Source: Pelotomaculum isophthalicicum JI (lineage in GTDB: Bacteria; Bacillota; Desulfotomaculia; Desulfotomaculales; Pelotomaculaceae). From it: a DNA stretch of 64,000 bases. The DNA is taken from assembly GCF_029478095.1 (NCBI RefSeq), contig NZ_JAKOAV010000004.1, forward strand, positions 62,001-126,000, read 5' to 3'. Position 1 is the first letter of the stretch. Each line of letters begins with the position of its first letter. A program made the position numbers and the translations under genes. This document shows, piece by piece, positions 37,131 to 46,397 of this stretch. The notes beneath the pieces are model-generated. The model was not told the origin of the DNA, did not search any database, and was given only the letters and a program-made list of their open reading frames with translations.

Positions 37131-37490
37131 TTAATCAGCGGATAATGACAGTTCCAAGATTTCGTTCAATATTTCGCTGGCATGCAGCACTTTCCCGGCT
37201 TCTCCGGTGGTTTTATATTCATTAAGCAAGGAAACCGCCTCAAGCAGCTTGTCTCTTTCTGCAAGGAATTTTTCTACCAGTCCTAATTTTACTTCATATT
37301 CTTCAAGCAATTGGCCGGCTCTTTTCAGAGTGTCATGAACGGCCTGGCGGGTAACGTCGAACTCGCCGGCTATTTCACCAAGAGACAGGTTCTGACCGTA
37401 ATACAGCTCAGTAAAATTTTTTTGTCGGTCTGTTAAAAGTTGTCCGTAAAAATCAAAAAGCAGATTTATCCAAGCAACTTTTTCCAACAC
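37131..37490 (-). CDS. ylxM: YlxM family putative DNA-binding / SRP-associated protein
   Basis: A 119-residue helix-turn-helix protein resembling sigma-70 region 4: FTELYYGQNLSLGEIAGEFDVTRQAVHDTLKRAGQLL holds the HTH. It is almost always upstream of ffh in Firmicutes, and streptococcal YlxM interacts with SRP. A consensus promoter upstream makes it the first gene of the ylxM-ffh-rpsP-khpA-ylqD-rimM-trmD unit. Confidence 0.92.
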   Translation of the reverse strand: MLEKVAWINLLFDFYGQLLTDRQKNFTELYYGQNLSLGEIAGEFDVTRQAVHDTLKRAGQLLEEYEVKLGLVEKFLAERDKLLEAVSLLNEYKTTGEAGKVLHASEILNEILELSLSAD

Positions 37491-37542
37491 CGGTCCTTCA
37501 CCTGCTTAATCTTAGTATCAAGGTGTTCTACTTTACAGATAT

Positions 37543-37571
37543 ATAATACTCAATACTAGCCGCCGTGTCAA
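37543..37571 (-). promoter_or_regulatory. Sigma-A promoter of the ylxM-ffh operon
   Basis: Minus strand: TTGACA (37571-37566), 17-bp spacer, TATTAT (37548-37543), about 50 bp before ylxM. Confidence 0.85.
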
Positions 37572-37670
37572 GAAAATAACTTGATATTTTGGTATTCTGA
37601 AGGTTTTTTTAGCCAGATAGAGAAAATAATATATTATCAAACTTAACCATTAATCCATCTTTTTAACGAG

Positions 37671-39077
37671 GTGAGTAATATAAAAAAGCCCGATGCTTTT
37701 ATCTCCTTGCCGGAAGCCGTCAGGCAGAACCGGGAGCAGGTCGCGGAAAATCATAAAAAATATCTTAATTCAGGCTTGGCTATGATGTTGAGTCTCTTGA
37801 ATTTTGACAAACAGTTCGTCAAGGCGGAAGGAATTAATGTCTGGGACAGCCAGGGCAACGTGTACCTGGACTTTTTAGGCGCTTACGGCGCTTTGAATTT
37901 AGGACACAATCACCCGCGCATATTGGCGGCGCTGGACCAGGTAAAAGAGCTGCCCAACATGCTGCAGGCGTCGCTAGGCACCGTCATCGGCGCGCTGGCC
38001 CGCAACTTGGCTGCGATAACCCCGGGCGACTTGCAACGCTCCTTCTTTTGCAACAGCGGGGCGGAAGCCGTGGAAGGCGCCTTGAAGCTGGCGCGGGCGG
38101 CGACCGGGCGGCGGAAGCTGGTTTACTGCAACGACTCCTTTCACGGCAAAACGATAGGCGCCCTGTCGGTAACGGGAAGGGAGAAATACCAGAAAGCTTT
38201 TCAGCCGCTGATACCGGACGCTGATTCAATACCTTTCGGCGACTTAACCGCTCTTGAGGGCAAATTAAGAGAAAAAACCGCGGCGGCCTTTATCGTCGAG
38301 CCCATTCAGGGCGAAGGCGGCATTATCCTTCCGCCGGCGGGCTACTTGTCCGGCGCCAGGCAGATAGGCACTAAATATAACACCTTGCTTATATTTGATG
38401 AAATTCAAACCGGATTGGGCCGTACCGGAAAGATGTTTGCATGTCAGCACGAAAATGTCACGCCCGACATAATGTGTCTCGCCAAATCCCTGGGCGGCGG
38501 CATTATGCCTGTCGGCGCCTTTATTACCACAAACGATATCTGGGAAAGAGCATACGGAGGCATGGAAAAAGCGCTGCTGCACACTTCCACTTTCGGCGGC
38601 AATACCAGGGCGGCCGCCGCGGCTATAGCGACGCTGGAAGTAATATATGATGAGGATTTGCCTGAACGGGCCCGGGAAAACGGCGACTACCTGCTGGCCG
38701 GGCTGCGCCGGTTAAAAGATAATTACCCTTTGCTCAAAGATGTGCGCGGCTGCGGCCTGATGGCCGGGATTGAATTCAATCAGCCGGAAGGCTTTGTCGT
38801 AAAAGCGACTATGGGACTGGTCAACAAAATTTCACAAGAGTACCTGGGCAGCCTGATCGCCGGGGAGTTGCTCAATAAGTACCGGATCATCACCGCTTAT
38901 ACCTTGAACAACCCCAACGTCATCCGCCTGGAGCCGCCCCTGACGGTAACCAGGGAGCAGATAGACACTCTGCTGGAGGCCCTGGACGGCATTTTGGGAA
39001 AGCATAAAGATTTTATCAGCGTGGCCGCATCCAGCGCCAAAACAATTTTCCAGTCGTTTACGAAAAAGTCTTCATAA
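37671..39077 (+). CDS. Class III PLP-dependent aminotransferase (putrescine/ornithine type)
   Basis: A fold-type I, class III aminotransferase of 468 residues. CNSGAEAVEGALKLARAATG, FIVEPIQGEGGI, the PLP-contacting LLIFDEIQTGLGRTGKMFA, the Schiff-base lysine in DIMCLAKSLGGGIMPVGAF and TSTFGGNTRAAAAA are all present. It is closest in pattern to putrescine or acetylornithine aminotransferases, but the substrate is not settled. The start is unclear: the GTG at 37671 is also the end of a GAGGTG ribosome binding site. The gene is visibly richer in G+C than its neighbours and on the opposite strand, which hints at transfer. Confidence 0.9.
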   Translation: MSNIKKPDAFISLPEAVRQNREQVAENHKKYLNSGLAMMLSLLNFDKQFVKAEGINVWDSQGNVYLDFLGAYGALNLGHNHPRILAALDQVKELPNMLQASLGTVIGALARNLAAITPGDLQRSFFCNSGAEAVEGALKLARAATGRRKLVYCNDSFHGKTIGALSVTGREKYQKAFQPLIPDADSIPFGDLTALEGKLREKTAAAFIVEPIQGEGGIILPPAGYLSGARQIGTKYNTLLIFDEIQTGLGRTGKMFACQHENVTPDIMCLAKSLGGGIMPVGAFITTNDIWERAYGGMEKALLHTSTFGGNTRAAAAAIATLEVIYDEDLPERARENGDYLLAGLRRLKDNYPLLKDVRGCGLMAGIEFNQPEGFVVKATMGLVNKISQEYLGSLIAGELLNKYRIITAYTLNNPNVIRLEPPLTVTREQIDTLLEALDGILGKHKDFISVAASSAKTIFQSFTKKSS

Positions 39078-39169
39078 GCTATAGACCCAGACCCTCTTCA
39101 GCTTGCCGGGAGCCGGATACATATCCAGAATAATAATCGATAACTCAGAACCGTATCGTTCACACCGGT

Positions 39170-39910
39170 TCACGCAACATGACGGCCGCCGTCCACATAT
39201 AAGATTTGTCCGGTGACGTAACTGGTTTCTTCGTCACAGAAAAATAACACCGCGTTGGCCACGTCCTCAATCCTGCCCGGTCTCTTAATCGGCTGAGCGT
39301 TAATCACTTTTTCTTGTGTTTCAGGCGGCAGCCTGCGAGCCATCGGCGCTTCAATGAAGCCCGGCGCCACACTATTTACCGTGACGCCGTGACTGGCAAA
39401 CTCCAGGGCCAGGGAGCTTGTCAGCCCCACCACTCCGGCCTTGGCTGACGAATAATTTGACTGGCCGGGGTTTCCCAGCCAGGCGCGGGAGGCTATATTC
39501 ACCACGCGCCCGAATCCCTGCGCCCGCATATGGCCTAAAACGGCTTTACAGCATAACCACGCTCCTTTAAGACAGGTATTGATTACCAGCTCCCAGTCTT
39601 CCAAAGGCATTCTTAGTATCGAGTTGTCCTTTAAAGCACCGGCGTTGTTAACCAGAATATCCACGCTTCCGAAAACATGGACTGTTTCTTCCGCCATGGC
39701 GCTGACTTCTTCCCAATTAGTGACATCAGCACTGACGGCTATTGCCCTGCCACCCGCAGTATTAATTTTTTCGGCCACGGATTTGGCGCTGTCACCGTTG
39801 AGGTCGCATACGACAAGATTAGCGCCGTGTTTAGCCAGTTTTGCCGCGATACCGGCGCCTATTCCGCTGCCTGCGCCGGTTACAATGGCGGTTTTGTTTG
39901 ACACACCCAT
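39170..39910 (-). CDS. SDR family oxidoreductase (FabG-like)
   Basis: A classical short-chain dehydrogenase/reductase of 246 residues. The cofactor loop is TGAGSGIGAGIA (residues 11-22), with NNAG at about 89-92 and the catalytic Ser, Tyr and Lys in VNIASRAWLGNPGQSNYSSAKAGV. An aspartate at the end of beta-2 followed by a neutral residue (VVCDLNGD) suggests NAD rather than NADP. It resembles 3-oxoacyl-ACP reductase and 3-hydroxyacyl dehydrogenases; the substrate cannot be named. It converges with the aminotransferase gene and has a structured leader. Confidence 0.88.
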   Translation of the reverse strand: MGVSNKTAIVTGAGSGIGAGIAAKLAKHGANLVVCDLNGDSAKSVAEKINTAGGRAIAVSADVTNWEEVSAMAEETVHVFGSVDILVNNAGALKDNSILRMPLEDWELVINTCLKGAWLCCKAVLGHMRAQGFGRVVNIASRAWLGNPGQSNYSSAKAGVVGLTSSLALEFASHGVTVNSVAPGFIEAPMARRLPPETQEKVINAQPIKRPGRIEDVANAVLFFCDEETSYVTGQILYVDGGRHVA

Positions 39911-39933
39911 AATCTTCTTCCTCCCCTCGCTAT

Positions 39934-39947
39934 CTGTTCAGTAGTCA
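39934..39947. repeat. Isolated heptanucleotide repeat pair
   Basis: Reverse-orientation CTGACTA CTGAACA upstream of the SDR gene; the smallest member of the heptad family in the window. Confidence 0.4.
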
Positions 39948-39952
39948 GACCC

Positions 39953-39997
39953 CCACGCCGCTAAATGCGGCACCATCAGAAGATGGAAACCGCGTGG
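39953..39997. other. Three-way-junction-like structured sequence upstream of the SDR gene
   Basis: An outer helix CCACGC/GCGTGG (39953-39958 and 39992-39997) can enclose two inner hairpins: GCCGC/GCGGC (39957-39961 and 39967-39971, sharing two bases with the outer arm) and CCATC/GATGG (39973-39977 and 39982-39986). A further GC-rich structured stretch runs to about 40070. It is in the 230-bp leader of the SDR gene. I cannot match it to a known riboswitch. Confidence 0.4.
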
Positions 39998-40080
39998 TTG
40001 CACCTGTCCCGGCCAGCGATTTGCGGGAGCACCGGTAACGGCGCCCGGCGCTACGGGCTCATGCTCGGCCTTTATAAGTA

Positions 40081-40115
40081 ATAAGAGAACCCTCTGATAT
40101 TTTGGGTTCTCTTAT
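40081..40115. terminator. 12-bp-arm hairpin after the MBL hydrolase gene
   Basis: Perfect arms ATAAGAGAACCC/GGGTTCTCTTAT (40081-40092 and 40104-40115), 11-nt loop, with A/T-rich flanks. Likely ends the rel-dtd-MBL transcript. Confidence 0.7.
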
Positions 40116-40142
40116 TATATAACATAAAGCAGCGCTTATTTT

Positions 40143-40769
40143 TTAATAAATTAAAAACGGGTTATAACGTTTTTCCGTCCCGATCGTGGTCGCGGGACCG
40201 TGGCCCGGGTATACCTTTGTTTCCGGCGGAAACTGCAGCAGTTTTTTCTTGATTGAAGAAATGAGCTGGCTGTGACTGCCCCCGGGAAAATCCGAGCGTC
40301 CAACCGAGCCCGCGAAAAGTGTGTCTCCGGAAAATATCACGTCAGGACCGCACTTGAGGCTGATTCCCCCTCTTGTGTGACCCGGCGTGTGAATCACTTC
40401 CATAGTTTCCTTACCAAAGGTGATAATATCACCGTCTTTCAACAGTTGGTCCGCTGTGTGCATTTTCGCCGCGGGCCCCACATAAACCGAAAGGTTTTTA
40501 CCCGCATCAGTCAGCATGTCGGCGTCTTCAGCGTGGATCAGCACTTTAGCGCCGGTGCCCCGCTGTACTTCATCAAGCCCGCCGATATGGTCGATGTGTC
40601 CGTGGGTTAAAACAATATACCGGACTTTAAGACCTAAAGATTCGATCCTTTTCAAAATCCTTTTACCTTCCGCCCCCGGGTCTATTACTACCGCCTCTTT
40701 CGTTTCCTCACATCCGACGAGGTAACAGTTTGAATCTATCGCGCCTACCGAAAATCCATCCAAGATCAT
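40143..40769 (-). CDS. Metallo-beta-lactamase fold hydrolase (glyoxalase II-like)
   Basis: A 208-residue zinc hydrolase. The dimetal motif is HGHIDHIGG (residues about 57-65), then HTPGHTRGG, FSGDTLFAGSVGR and the C-terminal YPGHGPAT, the full set for a glyoxalase II or related thioesterase. The protein lacks the C-terminal substrate-binding helices of true glyoxalase II, so the thioester substrate is uncertain. It lies 17 bp after dtd. Confidence 0.9.
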   Translation of the reverse strand: MILDGFSVGAIDSNCYLVGCEETKEAVVIDPGAEGKRILKRIESLGLKVRYIVLTHGHIDHIGGLDEVQRGTGAKVLIHAEDADMLTDAGKNLSVYVGPAAKMHTADQLLKDGDIITFGKETMEVIHTPGHTRGGISLKCGPDVIFSGDTLFAGSVGRSDFPGGSHSQLISSIKKKLLQFPPETKVYPGHGPATTIGTEKRYNPFLIY

Positions 40770-40786
40770 GAATTCAACCTCCGCAA

Positions 40787-41236
40787 CTAAAATATCTTAT
40801 TACTGTCCAGCAGTATTGTTACCGGCCCGTCATTTATTATTTCCACAACCATATGCTCGCGAAAACAACCCTTTGCCACTCTTAAGCCGAGTTTTTCCAA
40901 CTCTCCGTTAAATATTTCATAAAGACACCGCGCTTCTTCGGGAGACGCGGCTTCGAAAAAATTCGGCCGCCTTCCTTTGCGGCAGTCACCATAAATGGTA
41001 AACTGTGATACTGATAAAACTTCTCCTCCGACATCCTTGACAGAAAGATTCATTTTGCTGCCGGCGTCTTCAAACACTCTTAAATTGGCTATTTTATCCG
41101 CTAGGTACGCTGCTCCTGCCACGGTGTCGCCGCGTCCGACACCCAGCAGCACCACCACACCCTGTCCGATTTCGCCCGCAATTTTATTGCCGACCGTTAC
41201 CGAACCTCTGACAACTCTCTGAACAACCGCCCGCAA
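40787..41236 (-). CDS. dtd: D-aminoacyl-tRNA deacylase
   Basis: Hydrolyses D-amino acids mischarged on tRNA. The 149-residue protein shows [27 protein letters not shown], the [17 protein letters not shown] catalytic motif and C-terminal [11 protein letters not shown], with the invariant NxGPVT. It follows rel by 29 bp, a widely kept rel-dtd pair. Confidence 0.96.
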   Translation of the reverse strand: MRAVVQRVVRGSVTVGNKIAGEIGQGVVVLLGVGRGDTVAGAAYLADKIANLRVFEDAGSKMNLSVKDVGGEVLSVSQFTIYGDCRKGRRPNFFEAASPEEARCLYEIFNGELEKLGLRVAKGCFREHMVVEIINDGPVTILLDSNKIF

Positions 41237-41265
41237 TTTCTACCTCCCTGTTTCTTTAATTAACT

Positions 41266-43575
41266 TCAGTTAGTCGTTTCCAAAGTGTTTCCACCCACCG
41301 GCCGGCTGCTGAAGCTGACCCGCCTAATATCGTAAATATCCTTGATCCGCCTTATTTTATTCATGATGAACTCAAGTTGCTCCAGCCCTTTTGTTTCCAA
41401 CACCAAATCTATCACGGCGCCCCGGTCTTTTTTGCCCCTCGCGGTAACCCAGTTGGCGCTGATCTTCATTTCCAAAAGCACTGACATCACGTCATTTAAA
41501 AGTCCGGCCCGGTCCATACCGGTTACCTCAAGTTTGACCTGGAAGGGCTCTCCGAATTCTTTGTCCCAGGCGACTTCCACCAATCGCTCTGCTTCTTCCT
41601 GGACCGCATACGCAATGTTTCTGCAGTCGTTACGGTGGATGGATACCCCCCTTCCCCTGGTTATATAACCGATGATTAAATCGCCCGGCACCGGGTTGCA
41701 GCAATGCGACAACCTGATCAGCAGGTTGTCTATACCTTTGATGCGAATTCCCTGAGTGGGCTTGCCCCATCCGCCGGAAGGCCTTGTTTCATTGATTAAT
41801 GTTTGGGCTTCTTCAGCCAGCAAACCTTTCTTTTCAGTTTTTGCTTCCTCTATCTTTATTTTTGACAAAATATTATTAGCGGTGATTACTCCGTCACCGA
41901 TAGCCGCGTATAAATCCTCAATAGTCAATATATTAAAACGCCTGCTGATATCCAGGAGCTTTTCGTTTTTTAGCTGTTCCGCCTCAATTCCCTGCTTCTT
42001 TACTTCCCGGTCAAAGCTTTCTTTTCCTTTCAGGATGTTTTCCTCACGCTTTTCCCTTTTAAACCATTGTCTAATTTTAGTCTTTGCCTGGGAGGTTTTC
42101 GTTATATTAAGCCAATCTCTTTTGGGAGCGCTGTTTTTGGATGCCATTATTTCAATAATATCGCCGTTCTTCAACTTATATTCAAGCGGCACGATGCGGC
42201 TGTTTACCTTTGCCCCAATGCACCTGTGGCCGACCGCCGTATGAATCCTGTAAGCAAAATCCAGCGGCATTGAGCCCGCCGGCAGTTCAATCACATCACC
42301 TTTGGGTGAGAAAACAAAAACTGTGTCCGCAAAAATATCTATCTTTAAACTTTCCATGAATTCCCTGGCGTCCCGCAAGTCATGCTGCCATTCCAGGAGC
42401 TGACGCAGCCAGGCTAACTTTTTATCAAAATCACTATCGCTGCGGCCGCCTTCTTTATAGCGCCAGTGGGCGGCAATACCGTATTCAGCGGTCCGGTGCA
42501 TTTCCCATGTGCGTATCTGTATTTCCAGAGGTTCACCATTCGGCCCGATTACTGTTGTATGAAGGGATTGATACATATTTGACTTCGGCATGGCGATAAA
42601 ATCCTTAAACCGCCCCGGTATAGGAGTCCATAGGGTGTGAATGATACCCAGCGCGGCATAGCAGTCCCGCACCGTTTTCACGAGGCAACGCACAGCCATT
42701 ACGTCAAAAATCTCATTTAAGTCTTTTTGCTGTTTAATCATCTTTTCGTTAATGCTGTACAAATGCTTGGGGCGGCCCTTGATATCTGCGTCAACCCCCA
42801 TAGCCGCCAGTTTTTCTTTCAACATTGAACTCACCGAGCAGATGTATTCCTCACGCTTGCTACGTGTCTTAGCAATCTTATCTACAAGAGATAAGTATTT
42901 TAACGGATCTTTAAAGCTAAAAGCCAAATCTTCCAATTCCCACTTGATCCGGTAAATACCTAAGCGGTGCGCTAATGGAGCGAATATTTCCAAAGTTTCC
43001 TCGGCTATTTCCACTTGCTTTGCGGCGGGATGATATTTCAATGTGCGCAGATTGTGCAAACGGTCGGCCAGCTTGATTAGAATTACCCTGATGTCCTTAG
43101 CCATGGCGAGAAACATTTTACGAAGATTTTCCGCCTGCTGTTCTTCTTTAGATTTATACTCGATCCGGCTGAGCTTGGTCACTCCGTCCACCAATAGGGC
43201 TACTTCATGCCCAAAACGCTCTTTAATATCGTCCAAAGGCACTCCGGTATCCTCCACCACGTCGTGCAGCAGGCCGGCGATTAAAGTTTCTTGGTCCAGT
43301 TCGAGTTCCGCCAGGATCTTTGCCACTTCCACCGGATGGACGATAAAAGGTTCCCCTGAAAACCTCTTTTGCTCCCGGTGCGCTGTTTCGGCATACTTAT
43401 AGGCGTCACGGATAGACGTTAAGTCAGCTTTAGAGCGATATTTCTCTAATTGCTGAATTAAACCGTCCAAATATGTCTCATTTTCTCCGCTTAAACGCTC
43501 CAACCGGCCGGGTGCGTTATTGGCTGCGGGAACACAAACCTCAATTGTATCCTGAATACCATCCATAACCTTCAT
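41266..43575 (-). CDS. rel: Bifunctional (p)ppGpp synthetase/hydrolase (Rel)
   Basis: The stringent-response enzyme that makes and degrades (p)ppGpp. Domains in order over 769 residues: an N-terminal HD hydrolase domain (HPVEVAKILAELELDQET, LLHDVVEDT, LIKLADRLHNLRTL), a synthetase domain (INEKMIKQQKDLNEIFDVMAVR, AMPKSNMYQSLHTTVIG), a TGS domain (VFSPKGDVIELPAGSMPLDFAYRIHT), a zinc-finger-like helical region with CCNPVPGD, and a C-terminal ACT domain. The HD motif is intact, so both activities are expected. Confidence 0.96.
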   Translation of the reverse strand: MKVMDGIQDTIEVCVPAANNAPGRLERLSGENETYLDGLIQQLEKYRSKADLTSIRDAYKYAETAHREQKRFSGEPFIVHPVEVAKILAELELDQETLIAGLLHDVVEDTGVPLDDIKERFGHEVALLVDGVTKLSRIEYKSKEEQQAENLRKMFLAMAKDIRVILIKLADRLHNLRTLKYHPAAKQVEIAEETLEIFAPLAHRLGIYRIKWELEDLAFSFKDPLKYLSLVDKIAKTRSKREEYICSVSSMLKEKLAAMGVDADIKGRPKHLYSINEKMIKQQKDLNEIFDVMAVRCLVKTVRDCYAALGIIHTLWTPIPGRFKDFIAMPKSNMYQSLHTTVIGPNGEPLEIQIRTWEMHRTAEYGIAAHWRYKEGGRSDSDFDKKLAWLRQLLEWQHDLRDAREFMESLKIDIFADTVFVFSPKGDVIELPAGSMPLDFAYRIHTAVGHRCIGAKVNSRIVPLEYKLKNGDIIEIMASKNSAPKRDWLNITKTSQAKTKIRQWFKREKREENILKGKESFDREVKKQGIEAEQLKNEKLLDISRRFNILTIEDLYAAIGDGVITANNILSKIKIEEAKTEKKGLLAEEAQTLINETRPSGGWGKPTQGIRIKGIDNLLIRLSHCCNPVPGDLIIGYITRGRGVSIHRNDCRNIAYAVQEEAERLVEVAWDKEFGEPFQVKLEVTGMDRAGLLNDVMSVLLEMKISANWVTARGKKDRGAVIDLVLETKGLEQLEFIMNKIRRIKDIYDIRRVSFSSRPVGGNTLETTN

Positions 43576-43641
43576 GTTCCTTCATCATAATTGCACTTCG
43601 TTATTTGTATTATAATCTATAAGTTACCATATTGCCTAAAC

Positions 43642-46317
43642 CTAAAATAAATTATTTAATGGGTCTTTTAGCAGTTTAATCATCCAGGCCATTGATTCTT
43701 CTCTCAGCAGTTGAAGGTTCGTATAGGTTTGGGAACTGTTTAAATCCTGTTTTCCCTTGGGCGCCAGCATTAAAACGACATCTATCGCTTCGCCGGTTCT
43801 TTCCGCTTCCAGCAGCCCGAGCTCCGAAAGAACTTTTATCGATACTTGCACAGTATATTCGCGCACATGAGGGCAACCGGACTCTGTCAACAACCGGGCG
43901 ATCCGGTAAGGCTCCGCTATAAACCGCCCATACCGGTCTGCCTCACGGCGCATAACCGTATAAAAACGGGCCAGGCAATCCCGGTCCGGCGTCAGGGCGG
44001 CAAGATGGGAGCTATTGCTGTCGAAATCAGCCGCGCCAAAAAATAAATAAACCTGGCCTTCCGGTTTGGATATGTTTATGATCCTATTTAATATTTCCCG
44101 GCTATAGGGCAGGTGGTAAATGATCAGGCGGCCGGCTGTAATATCTAAAGAACTTGCCATGGCCGGAGTGGCAACCAGTATTTTTATTTCGCCGTTCTGA
44201 AATTTTGCGGCGTTCTCCAATATTTTATTTTCCGGCAGCAGGCTATGGCAGCAGGCGGCTTTACCTTGCAGAAACGGATAAGACATCTGTAAGTAATAGG
44301 CAATCTCTATTGTTTGGCAGCCGTTCGCGGTGATAATCACCGTTGGAATTTCATCAGAAACCAAATTCCCCAGTCTGACCTGTCTGTCTATAGATTCGCG
44401 GAGGTCAATAAATTCAGGCCTTGCGTCATGTTTTTGGGGTTTATATAAATGATGCCGCATTTCCGGCGGGTTGTCGTTATTCAGTGTTTCGAGGATGAAT
44501 TCCGGTATGAAAAGCTCGTCTTTATCTTTAGATAAATTTTTCGTTACATACCAGTTTTCCTGATGGCCTTGCTCCTGCCCTGAAAACTCCAATATTGCCG
44601 GCATCCCCACGTCTTTGACTTCCAGTTGCAGTGAGCGGCGCCCGTTATATTCATTTACGCCGGGTACGAAAGCCAGATCAATTGCTTCATTCGCAGCCAG
44701 CACCTCCGCGTATGCGCCAAGATCAAAGCCGATACCGTCAACAGACGCCCCTTCAGAATGCAAGAGCATCTTCAAGTGCGCGGAGTCCCTGCCTACTCCC
44801 CGGAAAGTCTTTACCAATGCTTCCCGGCAGCCTAACAGAGGGGTTGGATTACTAAAGCCAAAAGGCTGCATAAGCTTTATTTCATCTACCAGTATTTCTG
44901 AAACCTGGTTTAGACTAATTAAGCCGTCAAGGCATAAACGGGGAGCCATCTTGTTTTCGTCAAGCACACTGCCGGCATATTGATTTATTTTTCCGGCCAA
45001 ATCCTCGATCCTTCCCGCCTGGATGGAAAACCCTGCCGCCAGCGCGTGCCCTCCGTAATTAAGCAAACATTCCCGGCAATGATTGAACGCGTCGTATATG
45101 TTAAAAGCCGGAATACTTCTCGCCGATCCTTTGCCTGTTTCTCCTTCCAAAGCGATCAAGAGAACCGGGCGGGAAAAACGTTCCACCAAGCGGGAAGCGA
45201 CAATGCCGATTACTCCCTGGTGCCAGCCGGCCGAGGCCAGCACGATAACTTTTTCCTCCGCTATACCCGGCCGGCTGCTAAGCATGGCCAGGGACTCCTG
45301 CAAAACATTCGCTTCTATTTCTTGCCTGACCTTGTTCCCCGCATGTAACTCGTTAGCTAATTCCCACGCCTCTCCGACGTTATCGGTAAGCAATAGCCGG
45401 GCCGCCAAATCCGGGTTGCCGATACGTCCCGCCGCGTTTATGCGGGGCGCGAGCCGGAAACCCACCTCACTGCTTCCGAGCATATCTTTAACTCCGCTTA
45501 CCCTGATCAAGGCCTGGAGTCCCGGTCTAGCGGAATTCGCGAGCATTGACAACCCGTGCTTAACAAGAATGCGGTTTTCACCGTGCAGAGGAACAATGTC
45601 AGCTATTGTGCCGAGACAGCAGAGGTCGATATAATCATGCCAGGCTTGTTTTTCATAACCATTGCCTTCCAAAAGCGCCTGCGCAAGTTTCAACGCGACA
45701 CCTACCCCCGCTAAGTCTTTAAAAGGGTAGGCGCAGTCCGGTCTTTTCGGGTTAACCACCGCCGCCGCCTGAGGCAGGATGGGGGGAGGTTCATGGTGAT
45801 CGGTAATAACCAGGTCCAATCCGTTTGCATATGCCCAGGCCGATTCTTCCAGGGAGCTGATGCCACAGTCGACAGTAACAACCAGCCCGACACCTTTTTC
45901 CTTATACTGCCGCAGGACGTTAAGATGCAATCCGTAACCATCATCCAAGCGGTTTGGAATATAATACTCAACCATTCCGCCTAAATGCCGGATTACCTGG
46001 ATCAGCAGCACTGACGCCGTAATCCCATCGGCGTCATAATCACCGTAAACCAATATTTTTTTTCTTGCCCGCATCGCCTGGTTAATTATCGTGACAGCTT
46101 TATCCATATCCTTCAATAACAGCGGGGGATAAAGCCTGTCCAGCCCGGAGTCAAAAAAAGCGCGGCATTGTTCAACTGTATATATGCCCCGGTTTATCAG
46201 CAACTGAGCCGTAATTAAAGATATCCCCAATTCACGCGCCAATATTTGCTGCAAATCCGGGAAAGGGGTTCTAACCTGCCAAATTTTTTTCTGTTTAATC
46301 TTCGAAGAATATTCCAT
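43642..46317 (-). CDS. recJ: Single-stranded-DNA-specific exonuclease RecJ
   Basis: A 5'-3' exonuclease used in recombination and repair. DHH-phosphoesterase motifs are clear: VYGDYDADGITASVLL, DCGIS, VITDHHEPP, then the DHHA1 domain with YGGHALAAGFSIQ. An OB-like segment and a C-terminal extension of about 300 residues follow (from about 590), in which a helicase-like remnant (VIITANGCQTIEIAYYLQMS, ILVATPAMASS) is seen. At about 891 residues it is longer than E. coli RecJ (about 577) but in line with long Firmicutes forms. The ATG at 46317 begins the protein; its ribosome binding site is poor. Confidence 0.94.
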   Translation of the reverse strand: MEYSSKIKQKKIWQVRTPFPDLQQILARELGISLITAQLLINRGIYTVEQCRAFFDSGLDRLYPPLLLKDMDKAVTIINQAMRARKKILVYGDYDADGITASVLLIQVIRHLGGMVEYYIPNRLDDGYGLHLNVLRQYKEKGVGLVVTVDCGISSLEESAWAYANGLDLVITDHHEPPPILPQAAAVVNPKRPDCAYPFKDLAGVGVALKLAQALLEGNGYEKQAWHDYIDLCCLGTIADIVPLHGENRILVKHGLSMLANSARPGLQALIRVSGVKDMLGSSEVGFRLAPRINAAGRIGNPDLAARLLLTDNVGEAWELANELHAGNKVRQEIEANVLQESLAMLSSRPGIAEEKVIVLASAGWHQGVIGIVASRLVERFSRPVLLIALEGETGKGSARSIPAFNIYDAFNHCRECLLNYGGHALAAGFSIQAGRIEDLAGKINQYAGSVLDENKMAPRLCLDGLISLNQVSEILVDEIKLMQPFGFSNPTPLLGCREALVKTFRGVGRDSAHLKMLLHSEGASVDGIGFDLGAYAEVLAANEAIDLAFVPGVNEYNGRRSLQLEVKDVGMPAILEFSGQEQGHQENWYVTKNLSKDKDELFIPEFILETLNNDNPPEMRHHLYKPQKHDARPEFIDLRESIDRQVRLGNLVSDEIPTVIITANGCQTIEIAYYLQMSYPFLQGKAACCHSLLPENKILENAAKFQNGEIKILVATPAMASSLDITAGRLIIYHLPYSREILNRIINISKPEGQVYLFFGAADFDSNSSHLAALTPDRDCLARFYTVMRREADRYGRFIAEPYRIARLLTESGCPHVREYTVQVSIKVLSELGLLEAERTGEAIDVVLMLAPKGKQDLNSSQTYTNLQLLREESMAWMIKLLKDPLNNLF

Positions 46318-46397
46318 GATTACTAAAATTATAGCCGACCCGATATGGTTTGGCAACGCATCGCAGTTTAAAATATATACCTGAAACCAAGGTAGAA

